From positions 111,195 to 175,194 of the forward strand of contig NZ_JANIPJ010000010.1 in the NCBI RefSeq assembly GCF_024623455.1: a stretch of DNA of 64,000 bases, given 5' to 3'. A program made the position numbers and the translations under genes. Below the pieces are notes generated by a model. It was not told where the DNA came from, did no database searches, and saw only the letters and a list, made by a program, of their open reading frames with translations. Positions 1 to 8,334 of this stretch are shown piece by piece. Each line of letters starts with the position of its first letter. Positions within the stretch are counted from its first letter, which is position 1. The DNA comes from Paenibacillus soyae. GTDB taxonomy: Bacteria > Bacillota > Bacilli > Paenibacillales > Paenibacillaceae.

Positions 1-895
1 GAGCAGAAGGATCTTGAGCAGCCCATTTAATCTGTTCCAAAATTTTTTCTGCTTGCGTTAAAGTGACATCAGCAGAAATGGTACCGCCATTTTCCCGAGA
101 ATGAGCTGCAACCTCCTTTGCTGCCTGCTTCCCGCTCATATCACCTGTTTTCTCGGCTATCGCATAGTCTTTCTTGGCTTGAACGATCGTCTCGTTCGCG
201 ACAATGATCTTGGCTTCTTCAAGTGTAACATTGCTGGTGATTGTCGCGCCGTTACGACGAGCCACGGCTGCAGCAGATTTAGCGGCTTGCATTTCGGCAG
301 TATTCCCTATCTTTTCTGCGTTGGCGTAATCTTGCTTAGCCTTTATCACTTGTTCGTTAGCGACGATGACCTTCGCTTCGTTTAAGGTGACGTTTGAAGA
401 AATCGTGCCGCCATTCTTGCGGGCCTCATCCGCCAATTTAGATGCCGCTGCCATGCCGGCTTTATCGCCCTTCGCCTGAGCAGCCTCGTAGTCTTGTTTT
501 GCTTTTAGTATTTGTTCGTTAGCCGTGAGTGGCGGCGCAGCGGCAACATGCTCTGTTTTCGGCTTTGACGTTGTTGTACTGGTCGTGTTGGTTACGGGAT
601 TCGTTTTTAAGGTATTTGCTTTTAAATCAATATTTGCTCCAACTTTAACTTCGCTAATTACTTTTTCTCTGTTTATGGTGTAAGTTGTGCCAATTGATGA
701 ATGTGCAGAAGAAGAACTTTTCAAGGTAGTTTGTACCTTAGGAACATTTGCAGTTGTAGGTGGAGTGATTGTATTGGTATTTCTCACCGCTTGGGGTTGA
801 ATAGGACTTTTTACACTCGTGCTGGCAAGAGATGTTTTGATGATCGAAGGGCTCGAAATGGGAATACTGGCTTTCGCAGCTTTAAAAACGGGCAT
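1..895 (-). CDS. Repeat-containing protein of unknown function, C-terminus outside window
   Basis: This minus-strand reading frame starts at ATG 895 behind a GGAGG six bases upstream and stays open to the left edge, so the C-terminus is missing. An in-frame ATG at 901 sits directly against the GGAGG and is the poorer start. The first ~120 residues are Ser/Thr/Pro/Asn-rich, without a signal peptide or membrane segment. They are followed by at least three tandem 54-residue repeats, each beginning ANEQ/ANET, with a QDY or KDY motif, a GD/GN turn and an NGGTI/NGATI segment. Similar helical motifs (a Tyr, then GD, then Met/Ala-rich helix) occur in Firmicute cell-wall and polymorphic-toxin proteins, but that link is from memory and weak. 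Base composition is lower in GC than the bio operon. No function is assigned. Confidence 0.75.
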   Translation of the reverse strand, partial: MPVFKAAKASIPISSPSIIKTSLASTSVKSPIQPQAVRNTNTITPPTTANVPKVQTTLKSSSSAHSSIGTTYTINREKVISEVKVGANIDLKANTLKTNPVTNTTSTTTSKPKTEHVAAAPPLTANEQILKAKQDYEAAQAKGDKAGMAAASKLADEARKNGGTISSNVTLNEAKVIVANEQVIKAKQDYANAEKIGNTAEMQAAKSAAAVARRNGATITSNVTLEEAKIIVANETIVQAKKDYAIAEKTGDMSGKQAAKEVAAHSRENGGTISADVTLTQAEKILEQIKWAAQDPSA

Positions 896-1143
896 AGTCA
901 TCCTCCAAAATAAGAATAAATTGTTTCTTTATAAGGAATTTTCCGTTCTTTAAAAAGAACTTTTTTTATAAAAACTATATAAAAATACTAGAAAAAAGCT
1001 AATCTTGTCATTGGTATATTAAACTTTACTAAAATTTCCTACAACTATAGTTTTTAATAGTTCTCGAACCCTTTTTGCTAGAGGATGTGACGAATAGAAA
1101 TTAAGAGATAATGAGCCATTGGAAACATTTGCACATTTTTTTC
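896..1143. other. AT-rich intergenic region with a 16-bp palindrome
   Basis: This is the divergent region between the repeat-protein gene and the bio operon. It is much more AT-rich than the flanks. A perfect palindrome, GTTCTTTAAAAAGAAC, lies at 945-960 and is followed on the plus strand by seven T. It could be an operator in the leader of the minus-strand gene or a weak plus-strand terminator. No ORF with a ribosome binding site was seen. Confidence 0.5.
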
Positions 1144-1172
1144 TTTACAGCTAAGACGGGGACTGCTACAAT
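1144..1172 (+). promoter_or_regulatory. Promoter of the biotin operon (sigma-A type)
   Basis: The -35 box is TTTACA (1144-1149) and the -10 box TACAAT (1167-1172), with an exact 17-base spacer. Transcription should start near 1179, just upstream of the BirA operator. Confidence 0.85.
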
Positions 1173-1184
1173 GACTACGATTTA

Positions 1185-1218
1185 TTGTTAACCCAAAATA
1201 AAATAAAATGGTTAACAA
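1185..1218 (+). promoter_or_regulatory. BirA operator upstream of bioA
   Basis: The half-sites TTGTTAACC (1185-1193) and GGTTAACAA (1210-1218) form a perfect inverted repeat with a 16-base AT-rich spacer. This is the known Firmicute BirA site architecture. It lies between the predicted start of transcription and the bioA ribosome binding site, so biotinyl-AMP-loaded BirA should block the whole operon. Confidence 0.93.
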
Positions 1219-1245
1219 TACAAACGAATTGGAGGAAGTTCCTTC

Positions 1246-2613
1246 ATGACAACGTCATACGAACAGCTCGCCGCCATGAATAAGGCGCATTTATGGCATC
1301 CTTTCACCCAGATGAAAGATTATAACGCTTCCGATCCGCTCATTATCGAACGGGGCGAGGGAATCATGCTCTACGATATGCAGGGGCGCGCTTACTATGA
1401 CGGCTTCTCCTCGGTTTGGCTGAACGTGCACGGACACAATGTGCCGGAGCTGAATCAAGCGATTGCCGAGCAATTGGGGCGGGTCGCGCATTCCACCTTG
1501 CTGGGAATGGCCAATGTGCCTGCCGTCCAGCTGGCGGAGAAGCTCGTACGGATCGCGCCTGAGGGACTGACGAAGGTGTTCTTCTCGGATGCGGGGGCGA
1601 CGGGGGTCGAGATTGCGATCAAAATGGCTTTCCAATATTGGCGCAACCGCGGCATACCTGGCAAGTCGTCCTTCATCACCATGAACCAGGCATACCATGG
1701 AGATACGATCGGGGCCGTCAGCATCGGCGCCATTCCGCTGTACCACGACATATTCCGTCCGATGCTGTTCCCCGCCCATGTCCTTCCTTATCCGAACGCT
1801 TACCGCCACGAAGGCGGATCGGCCGGAGCGATGGAGGAGACTCTTGCCTCGCTGCGCGCCTTGCTCGAGTCGCGGGCGGATGAAGTGGCGGCGCTTATCG
1901 TGGAGCCGATCGTGCAAGGGGCCAGCGGTATTATCGTCATGCCGCCGGGGTGCCTGCGCGAAATGGCCGGGTTGTGCCGCGAGTACGGCGTTCTGCTCAT
2001 CGCGGACGAGGTAGCGACGGGATTCGGACGCACGGGCGCCATGTTCGCCTGCGATCTCGAGGACGTATCCCCCGATTTGATGGTTGTCGGCAAAGGACTG
2101 ACCGGCGGGTATTTGCCGGTCGCCGCAACGCTTGCGACCGAGGAGGTGTACGATGCGTTTTACGCCGACTACGCCGAACAGAAAACATTTTTCCATGGCC
2201 ATTCGTACACGGGAAATCCGCTGGGTTGCGCCGTTGCTTTGGCCAGCTTGAAGCTGATGGAAGAACGGGACATCGTTCAAGGGGTGAATAAAAAAGCAGC
2301 GTTCGCGGCGAGGCGGCTGTCCGCGCTGGCGGATTGGCCACACGTCGGCGATATTCGCCAGCAGGGACTGATGATCGGCATCGAGCTTGTACGCGAGAAA
2401 GCGGCCCGCGAGCCGTATGATTGGGCGGAACGAGTCGGCGTTCGCGTCTGCCAGCGGGCCAGAGAGCTCGGGATGCTGACGCGACCGCTTGGGAATGTCG
2501 TTGTGTTCATCCCGCCTCTTGCCAGTACGGAAGCCGAGCAGGAAGCCATGATCCATATACTTGCGACCGCGATTCGCGATGTCATGGAATTCGGCTGGGG
2601 GCGGGAAGGATGA
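1246..2613 (+). CDS. bioA: Adenosylmethionine-8-amino-7-oxononanoate aminotransferase BioA
   Basis: BioA is the PLP enzyme that transaminates KAPA to DAPA with SAM as amino donor, a late cytoplasmic step of biotin synthesis. At 455 residues it has normal family length. Visible family features are HLWHPFTQM near residue 16, the YHGDTIGA segment near 150, the PLP-binding Asp in IADEVATGFGRTG (Asp254) and the Schiff-base lysine in VVGKGLTGGY (Lys283). The usual SDSGS-type loop reads SDAGATG here, a mild divergence. ATG 1246 follows a GGAGG at 1231. It is the first gene of a tightly packed operon; its stop codon overlaps the bioD start (ATGA). BirA regulation is expected from the operator upstream. 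Confidence 0.97.
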   Translation: MTTSYEQLAAMNKAHLWHPFTQMKDYNASDPLIIERGEGIMLYDMQGRAYYDGFSSVWLNVHGHNVPELNQAIAEQLGRVAHSTLLGMANVPAVQLAEKLVRIAPEGLTKVFFSDAGATGVEIAIKMAFQYWRNRGIPGKSSFITMNQAYHGDTIGAVSIGAIPLYHDIFRPMLFPAHVLPYPNAYRHEGGSAGAMEETLASLRALLESRADEVAALIVEPIVQGASGIIVMPPGCLREMAGLCREYGVLLIADEVATGFGRTGAMFACDLEDVSPDLMVVGKGLTGGYLPVAATLATEEVYDAFYADYAEQKTFFHGHSYTGNPLGCAVALASLKLMEERDIVQGVNKKAAFAARRLSALADWPHVGDIRQQGLMIGIELVREKAAREPYDWAERVGVRVCQRARELGMLTRPLGNVVVFIPPLASTEAEQEAMIHILATAIRDVMEFGWGREG

Positions 2614-3329
2614 AGCGTTGGCGGGGCCTCTTCGTGACGGGTACGGACACCGGCGTCGGCAAAACGGTGGTGACGGCGGCGATAGCCGCCGCGCTTCGCG
2701 AGGACGGATGGATTGCAGGGGTCTGGAAGCCCGTGCAGTCCGGCGGATTGCTTGGCGGCGGCACGACCGACGCCGAATGCTTGCTGCGGTGGTCGGGAGT
2801 CGCCGAGCGGCCTGAGGCGATCGCGCCGTTCTCTTACGAAGCGCCGCTGGCTCCGATGCTGGCCGCCAGGCTGGCTGGCGTGAAGCTGACGCTGGAAGAG
2901 GTGGTGGCTGCGGGGGCGCCGCTCGCGGAGCGATACGAGGTGCTGCTTATCGAGGGCGCGGGCGGCGTTGCCGTCCCGCTCGCCGAGGATGCCCTCGTCG
3001 CGGACCTGATCGCGGAGCTGCGGGTACCCGCGCTGATCGTTGCCCGCGCCGGACTCGGCACGATCAATCATACGCTATTAACCGCCGCATACTTGCGGCA
3101 GCGCCATATTCCCATCGCCGGAGTTGTGCTGAACGACGGAGCCTCGGCGTCGGCAGATCCGAGTGCTGTCACGAATGCGGAACTCATCGAGCAGTATGGC
3201 GGCTTGAAGGTGCTCGGCCGTTTTCCCCGGCTGGACGGCGCCATGAATCGGGGGACGCTGGCGCATGCCGCGCGGGAAGCGATACAACTTGGGCAGATCA
3301 GGCAGGCGCTGGCGGATTGGCCGGCATAG
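2610..3329 (+). CDS. bioD: Dethiobiotin synthetase BioD
   Basis: BioD closes the ureido ring of DAPA with CO2 and ATP to give dethiobiotin. The reading frame is open further upstream inside bioA, but the real start is ATG 2610, which overlaps the bioA stop and gives 239 residues with the P-loop GTDTGVGKT at residues 11-19. The substrate loop KPVQSG and the switch motif EGAGGVAVPL near residue 115 are present. The ribosome binding site (GGGAAGGA) lies inside bioA, so translational coupling is likely. A 73-base gap without evident terminator separates it from bioB. Confidence 0.96.
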   Translation: MKRWRGLFVTGTDTGVGKTVVTAAIAAALREDGWIAGVWKPVQSGGLLGGGTTDAECLLRWSGVAERPEAIAPFSYEAPLAPMLAARLAGVKLTLEEVVAAGAPLAERYEVLLIEGAGGVAVPLAEDALVADLIAELRVPALIVARAGLGTINHTLLTAAYLRQRHIPIAGVVLNDGASASADPSAVTNAELIEQYGGLKVLGRFPRLDGAMNRGTLAHAAREAIQLGQIRQALADWPA

Positions 3330-3402
3330 GTGCACGGCATTTTTTCTCAAAAGACGATGACTTAACCGAGATTCCCCATTAATACGCGAACGGAGTGGTT
3401 CC

Positions 3403-4404
3403 ATGAATAAGACGACGGCTACCTATACGGACTGGCAGAGGCTGGCCCGGAAAGCGCTGAATGGCGGGTGCCTAACTAAGGAAGAGGGCTTGTCCGTGCT
3501 CGAGGCGGAAGATGACGAGGTGCTGCCGATCCTGCACGCCGCTTTCGCCGTACGGAAGCATTACTACGGCAAGAAAGTGAAGCTGAACATGATCATCAAC
3601 GCCAAGAGCGGCCTATGCCCCGAGGACTGCGGCTATTGCTCGCAATCGATCGTGTCGACGGCGCCGATCAAGAAGTACACGCTGCTGGACAAGGAAACGC
3701 TGCTTGCCGGAGCGCGGGAAGCGATGGCGCGCAAAGCGGGCACCTATTGCATCGTAGCAGCCGGGAGAGGTCCCACGAACAAGGAGCTGGACCAAGTCGT
3801 CGACGCCGTCAAGGCAATCCGCGCCACGATGCCGCTCAAAATTTGCGCGTGCCTGGGCATTCTGAAGGACGATCAGGCCGAACGGCTCGCGGACGCCGGC
3901 GTGCACCGTTATAACCATAATCTGAACACGAGCAGAGCCAACTACCCATCCATTACGACAACCCACACGTACGACCAAAGGGTGGAGACGGTGGAGAAGG
4001 CGAAAAAGCAAGGCATGTCCCCTTGCTCGGGCGTCATTATCGGCATGGGCGAGACGAATGAGGAAATCGTGGAAATGGCGCACGCGCTGCGCGAGCTTGA
4101 CGCCGATTCGATTCCGGTCAATTTCCTGAACGCCATTCCGGGAACCCCGCTCGAGCAGGCGGGACGCACGCCCGCTATGAAGGTGCTCAAGGTGTTGGCT
4201 TTGTTCAGGCTCGTATGCCCGGCCAAAGAAATCCGGGTAGCCGGAGGCCGCGAGGTAAACCTTCGCTCTTTGCAGCCTTTGTCGCTGTACGCGGCAAATT
4301 CTCTATTCGTCGGGGATTATCTGACGACGGAAGGTCAGGATGCGGCGTCCGACCATCAAATCATTGAAGACCTCGGCTTCGAGATCGAGCTGTGCGCCCT
4401 ATGA
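3403..4404 (+). CDS. bioB: Biotin synthase BioB
   Basis: BioB is the radical-SAM enzyme that inserts sulphur into dethiobiotin. The radical SAM cluster motif is seen as CPEDCGYCSQS near residue 70, and the conserved YNHNLNTS and NFLNAIPGTPL segments follow; the YNHN region also belongs to the substrate and [2Fe-2S] site. Length (333 residues) is typical. ATG 3403 has a GGAG seven bases upstream. The stop overlaps the bioF start. The protein is cytoplasmic and needs two Fe-S clusters. Confidence 0.98.
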   Translation: MNKTTATYTDWQRLARKALNGGCLTKEEGLSVLEAEDDEVLPILHAAFAVRKHYYGKKVKLNMIINAKSGLCPEDCGYCSQSIVSTAPIKKYTLLDKETLLAGAREAMARKAGTYCIVAAGRGPTNKELDQVVDAVKAIRATMPLKICACLGILKDDQAERLADAGVHRYNHNLNTSRANYPSITTTHTYDQRVETVEKAKKQGMSPCSGVIIGMGETNEEIVEMAHALRELDADSIPVNFLNAIPGTPLEQAGRTPAMKVLKVLALFRLVCPAKEIRVAGGREVNLRSLQPLSLYAANSLFVGDYLTTEGQDAASDHQIIEDLGFEIELCAL

Positions 4405-5579
4405 AATGGATGGCCGACGAGCTCGGACTGCTCGCAGGCGATTCGCTAGAGCGTACGCTAATCGACAGTACCCCGGCGCAGGGCAGTCCCGGCTACATGG
4501 TACGCGGAGATCGTGCATTGCTTAACTTGTCCTCCAACGATTATCTCGGGTTGTCCGGCCATCCGGCGATCGCGGAAGCCATGCGCGATGCGCTGACTGC
4601 GCATGGAGCCGGCGCAGGCGCCTCGCGCCTCGTGACCGGCAACCGGCCGATTTATGGACAATTGGAGGGAGCGCTCGCCGACTGGCAGAGCAGCGAGGCG
4701 GCGCTTGTGTTCGCGAATGGATATATGGCAAACGTCGGCGTAATTGGCGCGCTTGTCGGGCGCGGCGATGCGGTATTCAGCGATCGGCTGAACCATGCCA
4801 GCATCGTGGACGGCATCGCGCTCAGCCGAGCGGAGCACGCTCGCTACCGCCATAACGACATGGAGCATTTGCGGCATCTCCTGAATAAGCACCGCGATGC
4901 GAGGCGCAAGCTGATCGTTACCGATGCCGTGTTCTCGATGGACGGCGACCGTGCCATGCTGGGCGAGCTTGTACAGCTCAAACGCGAGCACGGCGCGATG
5001 CTGATGGTGGATGAGGCTCACTCCGGGGGCGTCTACGGACCGAATGGCGAAGGGCTCTGTCATTCGCTGGGGCTGCACGACGAAGTGGACGTGCATATGG
5101 GCACGTTCAGTAAATCATTTGGATTATACGGAGCGTATGTCACCGGCAGCAAAATAGTAATCCGATGGCTTGTCAACAAAGCCCGGCCGTTCATATATTC
5201 GACGGCGCTGCCGCCTGCGATTATAGCGGGCATCGCGGAGGCATTGAGGCTCGTGCGGCAAGAGAGCCGCCGCCGTGAATGGCTGGCCGAAGCAAGCCGG
5301 CTATTCCGGGCGGCGCTTCGGGAAGCGGGCTTTCAGGCGGGCGCCGGCGATTCGCCCATCGTACCGGTCCTGGTCGGCGGCAATGACGCGGCTTTGCGCT
5401 TCAGCTCCGCTCTGGAAGCGGAAGAGATCCTCGGGGTTGCCATCCGGCCGCCTACGGTTCCTGAGGGCACGGCGCGGATCCGCTTTTCCTTGTCGGCATC
5501 GCACGCCGAAGCCGAGCTGCTCGATGCCGTGCGTCGCATAGCCCGCGCGGGTCGCATGGCTGGAGTGCTGAAGCCATGA
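4401..5579 (+). CDS. bioF: 8-amino-7-oxononanoate synthase BioF
   Basis: BioF condenses a pimeloyl thioester with L-alanine, releasing CO2, to give KAPA. It is a PLP alpha-oxoamine synthase with NLSSNDYLGLSGHP near the N-terminus, GAGASRLVTGN, the VDEAHSGG aspartate motif and the Schiff-base lysine in GTFSKSFG. ATG 4401 overlaps the bioB stop (ATGA); a GTG at 4392 in the same frame would add three residues and cannot be excluded. Length is 392 residues. With bioC and bioH in the same operon, the natural donor is probably pimeloyl-ACP made by the methyl-ester route. Confidence 0.96.
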   Translation: MKWMADELGLLAGDSLERTLIDSTPAQGSPGYMVRGDRALLNLSSNDYLGLSGHPAIAEAMRDALTAHGAGAGASRLVTGNRPIYGQLEGALADWQSSEAALVFANGYMANVGVIGALVGRGDAVFSDRLNHASIVDGIALSRAEHARYRHNDMEHLRHLLNKHRDARRKLIVTDAVFSMDGDRAMLGELVQLKREHGAMLMVDEAHSGGVYGPNGEGLCHSLGLHDEVDVHMGTFSKSFGLYGAYVTGSKIVIRWLVNKARPFIYSTALPPAIIAGIAEALRLVRQESRRREWLAEASRLFRAALREAGFQAGAGDSPIVPVLVGGNDAALRFSSALEAEEILGVAIRPPTVPEGTARIRFSLSASHAEAELLDAVRRIARAGRMAGVLKP

Positions 5580-6331
5580 GCGCGACGATTCTATGGCTAA
5601 CCGGATGGAGCATGCCGGATACCGTGTTCGATCGGCTCCGCGCGGAGCTGCCGGACTTTGAGCATGTGTCCGTCGATTACAGCCAGGCGGAAACGCCGGA
5701 GGAGATATTCGAACGGGTCGAATATGCGGCTGCCAAACGGGTGGAGCAGGACCTCCTCTATCGAAAGCCGCTTCTTGTCGCGGGTTGGTCGCTCGGAGCG
5801 CTGCTTGCGCTGCGCCTCGGCGTGCAGGGGTTTGCGGACGGTTTGGTGCTGTTCGCCGGGACGGCACGGTTCACTTGTCCCGCAGACCGAAGGGATCTAG
5901 GCTGGCCGGACGCGTATGTCCGGCAAATGATCGCCTCGACCGGGAGGGACCGCCAGGCCGTCGAGGAGCTATTCCGCCGGAGCTTGTTCACGGATGCGGA
6001 ATGGGAAGCGGGAATGGGCGAGCAGCTTCCCCCAACCGGCAGCTGGTCCTGTCCGGCGCTGATTGCCGGTCTTCGCATTTTGCGCGCGGAAGATTATGTG
6101 GACCGGCTGCCTTTGATCCGTGAGCCGGTATTTCTGGTGCACGGACATGACGATAAGGTTTGTCCGTACGGCGCTGCGGAGGAGATAGCCGCTCGAGCGG
6201 CGCAGGTTGAGATCGCAGCCTGGGCCGGGTGCGGGCATGTTCCGTTTCTTGGCAGAGAAGCGGAGGTGGCGAAAGCGATAAGGAGTTGGTGGCATGGACA
6301 GGAAAGCAAGCAGGATCCGGCGTCAATTTAA
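5576..6331 (+). CDS. bioH: BioH-like pimeloyl-ACP methyl ester carboxylesterase
   Basis: This is an alpha/beta hydrolase of 251 residues. The nucleophile elbow GWSLGA gives Ser72, the acid is in HGHDDKV (Asp192/193) and the histidine in GCGHVPF (His221). The GWSLG elbow and its place between bioF and bioC match BioH, which removes the methyl group from pimeloyl-ACP methyl ester to end the BioC route. The family name rests on motif and context; other biotin esterases (BioG, BioK, BioV) fill this slot in other species. The start overlaps the bioF stop, and its 3' end overlaps bioC by 38 bases. Confidence 0.82.
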   Translation: MSATILWLTGWSMPDTVFDRLRAELPDFEHVSVDYSQAETPEEIFERVEYAAAKRVEQDLLYRKPLLVAGWSLGALLALRLGVQGFADGLVLFAGTARFTCPADRRDLGWPDAYVRQMIASTGRDRQAVEELFRRSLFTDAEWEAGMGEQLPPTGSWSCPALIAGLRILRAEDYVDRLPLIREPVFLVHGHDDKVCPYGAAEEIAARAAQVEIAAWAGCGHVPFLGREAEVAKAIRSWWHGQESKQDPASI

Positions 6332-7148
6332 CCGCAGCGCGGAGGGCGCTTATGATGCGAATGCACATGTCCAGCGCCTAATGGCCGAATGGCTGGATCG
6401 CTCTTTGCAGCAAGAGGTGAATTCTGTCGGAGACTTTAAGCCCGACATTCTCGAGATCGGCTGCGGCACCGGCAATCTGACCGAGAGGCTGCTTCACGGC
6501 TGGCCTTGGTCATCCCTTACGGCGCTGGATCTTGCGCCTGCCATGCTGCAGGCGGCCGAGACGAGGGTGGCGGCTGTTTGCGCGAACTCTAGTGCGGCAC
6601 GTGTCCGTTTTCTGCTCGAGGATGTGGAAGCGTGGGCTCCCGGCGCGCCGTCGGCATCGCTGGATCTGATCGTCTCCAGCGCGTGCTTCCAATGGCTCCG
6701 CCGGCCGAAGGAGACGCTTGGCGAGCTGAGGCGGCTGCTTCGGCCGGGCGGACTGCTGGCCTTTACGACGTTCGGTCCGGGCACGTTCCGCGAGCTGCAC
6801 GAGTCCTTCGGGAGGGCTTACCGGGCAGCTGGCATGGAGCCGCGGCGGCATGGGCTGAGCTTCCCCTCGGCGGAGCAATGGCAGTCCCTGCTTCAAGCAA
6901 ACGGCTTTGAGAACGTACAGCTTCAACAAACGACGCAGGTCGAGCTCCATTTTTCCGTCCGAGCTTTTCTTCAGTCGGTCAAAGCGGTCGGCGCCAGCGT
7001 GTCGGAAGCGTCCGCATCACCGGGAATCGGTTCGAGACGGCTATTCGAGCGAATGTTCGAGCATTACGAGGAGGCCTACCGCGTCCAAGGAGGCATTCAG
7101 GCGACGTACGAGCTTCTGCTGATCCATGCCGCCGCGCCTCGATACTAG
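6294..7148 (+). CDS. bioC: Malonyl-ACP O-methyltransferase BioC
   Basis: BioC methylates the free carboxyl of malonyl-ACP so that fatty acid synthesis can build a pimeloyl chain. The SAM-binding motif ILEIGCGTGNLTE lies near residue 55 and ALDLAPAMLQAA follows; the N-terminus has the FNRSAEGAYDANAHVQ pattern typical of BioC. Length 284 is slightly above the usual ~260. ATG 6294 has an AGGAG eight bases upstream, inside bioH. This is the last gene of the biotin operon. No hairpin with a T-run follows it; instead a 51-bp repeat array begins about 25 bases downstream. Confidence 0.94.
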   Translation: MDRKASRIRRQFNRSAEGAYDANAHVQRLMAEWLDRSLQQEVNSVGDFKPDILEIGCGTGNLTERLLHGWPWSSLTALDLAPAMLQAAETRVAAVCANSSAARVRFLLEDVEAWAPGAPSASLDLIVSSACFQWLRRPKETLGELRRLLRPGGLLAFTTFGPGTFRELHESFGRAYRAAGMEPRRHGLSFPSAEQWQSLLQANGFENVQLQQTTQVELHFSVRAFLQSVKAVGASVSEASASPGIGSRRLFERMFEHYEEAYRVQGGIQATYELLLIHAAAPRY

Positions 7149-7172
7149 AAGGGAATGAAATTATCGACCTGA

Positions 7173-7690
7173 CCGGTCCACGGACCAGTAAAGACATATC
7201 TGATCGCTAACGCACCAAACGCCGGTCTCCGCGGACCAGTAACGACATGTATGATCGCTAACGCACCAAACGCCGGCCACCGCGGAGCAGTAACGACATA
7301 TCTGATCGCTATCGATTCAAACGCCGGCCACCGCGGGGCAGTAACGACATATACGATCGCTATCGCTCCAAACGCCGGCCACCGCGGAGCAGTAACGACA
7401 TGAATGATCGCTATCGCTCCAAACGCCGGCCTCCGCGGAGCAGTAACGACATGTATGATCGCTATCGCTCCAAACGCCGGCCTCCGCGGAGCAGTAACGA
7501 CATGTATGATCGCTAACGCTCCAAACAACGGCCTCCCCGGAGCAGTAACGACATATCTGATCGCTAACGCTCCAAACGCCGGCCTCCGCGGGGCAGTAAC
7601 GACATATCCGATCGCTAACGCTCCAAACGCCGGTCTCCGCGGACCAAAAGCGACATATCTGATCGCTATCGCACCAAAAGCCGCCCTCCC
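7173..7690. repeat. 51-bp tandem repeat array 1
   Basis: GATCGCT recurs exactly every 51 bases at 7202, 7253, 7304, 7355, 7406, 7457, 7508, 7559, 7610 and 7661, with a truncated unit before and after, so about ten copies. Each unit contains a GC-rich dyad around CTCCGCGGAG or a variant, followed by CAGTAACGACAT. As 51 is 17 codons, both strands stay open: 17-residue repeats such as IAIAPNAGLRGAVTTC on plus and VVTAPRWPAFGAIAI on minus. No ribosome binding site or conserved protein supports coding. The array fills the space between the convergent bioC and marR ends. Confidence 0.95.
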
Positions 7691-8157
7691 TACTTCAGCC
7701 CCTGAAAATAATCGAAGGCCTGGGTCAGTAGCGCAACCAGCTGCTCGCTCTGCTCCTCCCCCAGATGCTCGATGAGGCCGGAGAACATGCGCCGATATTC
7801 ATCCGCCGCCTGCCGCGCGAGTGACTCGCCCTTGTCCGTCAGCGTAATCTCCGAGATTCGGCGGTCCTCCGGATGGATCGCGCGAATGACATAGCCGCCC
7901 GCGATCAGGGCGTTCACCAGTTGCGTGACGGTTGGCGAGGTGACCTGCAGGTACTTGCTAAGCTCGGTCACGGTCGTCGGTTTGCCTGTCATCCGGCTGT
8001 TATTCTGAATGGCGAACAGCACGCGCGCCTCGCTGGCCCGGATGCCCCACTTCGCCGACTTGCGCCAATCGGCCTTCGCGAAACGAGTGAAAACGTCCAT
8101 AAGCTCCGTAATCCGTTCATTCTCATTCTCGTTCGAATCGTTAGCCTTATCGCTCAT
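7690..8157 (-). CDS. MarR family transcriptional regulator
   Basis: This is a 155-residue winged-helix DNA-binding protein. The helix-turn-helix is seen in TVTELSKYLQVTSPTVTQLVNAL (about residues 66-88), followed by the wing HPEDRRISEITLTDKG typical of MarR. It is expected to act as a dimer and to sense a small molecule or oxidant; the ligand is unknown. The start ATG 8157 has no good Shine-Dalgarno. A consensus promoter lies 43-71 bases upstream. It is followed by array 1 and is transcribed in the same direction as the ABC transporter, from which a terminator separates it, so a regulatory link to that transporter is not shown. Confidence 0.9.
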   Translation of the reverse strand: MSDKANDSNENENERITELMDVFTRFAKADWRKSAKWGIRASEARVLFAIQNNSRMTGKPTTVTELSKYLQVTSPTVTQLVNALIAGGYVIRAIHPEDRRISEITLTDKGESLARQAADEYRRMFSGLIEHLGEEQSEQLVALLTQAFDYFQGLK

Positions 8158-8199
8158 TCGAGGGGCACCGCCATTCCGTTAGAGTTAGAGTGTGCCCCC

Positions 8200-8228
8200 A
8201 TCATATGAAATGCCGCAAGTCATGTCAA
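8200..8228 (-). promoter_or_regulatory. Promoter of the MarR regulator gene
   Basis: Reading the minus strand, TTGACA (8228-8223) and TATGAT (8205-8200) are separated by 17 bases. Just downstream lies a short direct repeat, CTCTAACTCTAAC, which could be an autoregulatory site. Confidence 0.8.
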
Positions 8229-8287
8229 CGCAGTCATTTGGAAGAGCAGGACATGATTGGTAAACGCTTTCAAGCTCCTCAAGTCAC

Positions 8288-8325
8288 CAAAAAAAGACCA
8301 AACCGCATGCAAGCGGCTTGGTCTT
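8288..8325 (-). terminator. Rho-independent terminator after the ABC transporter operon
   Basis: On the minus strand an AAGACCAAGCCGC arm pairs with GCGGTTTGGTCTT around a TTGCAT loop and is followed by seven T. It ends transcription of the 10546-8335 operon ahead of marR. Confidence 0.9.
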
Positions 8326-8334
8326 CCCCTTCTG

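Noticed and set aside
7173-7690. CRISPR-like array
   Set aside because: The units are contiguous 51-bp copies with scattered substitutions. There are no unique spacers between constant repeats, and no cas gene is in the window. The same applies to the arrays at 21960, 30813 and 32013.
7404-7775. Protein made of 17-residue repeats (IAIAPNAGLRGAVTTC)
   Set aside because: Both strands of the array are open only because 51 is divisible by three. No ribosome binding site precedes it, and it runs into the marR gene on the other strand.
8158-8199. Riboswitch upstream of marR
   Set aside because: The leader is only about 35 bases after the predicted start of transcription, too short for an aptamer.
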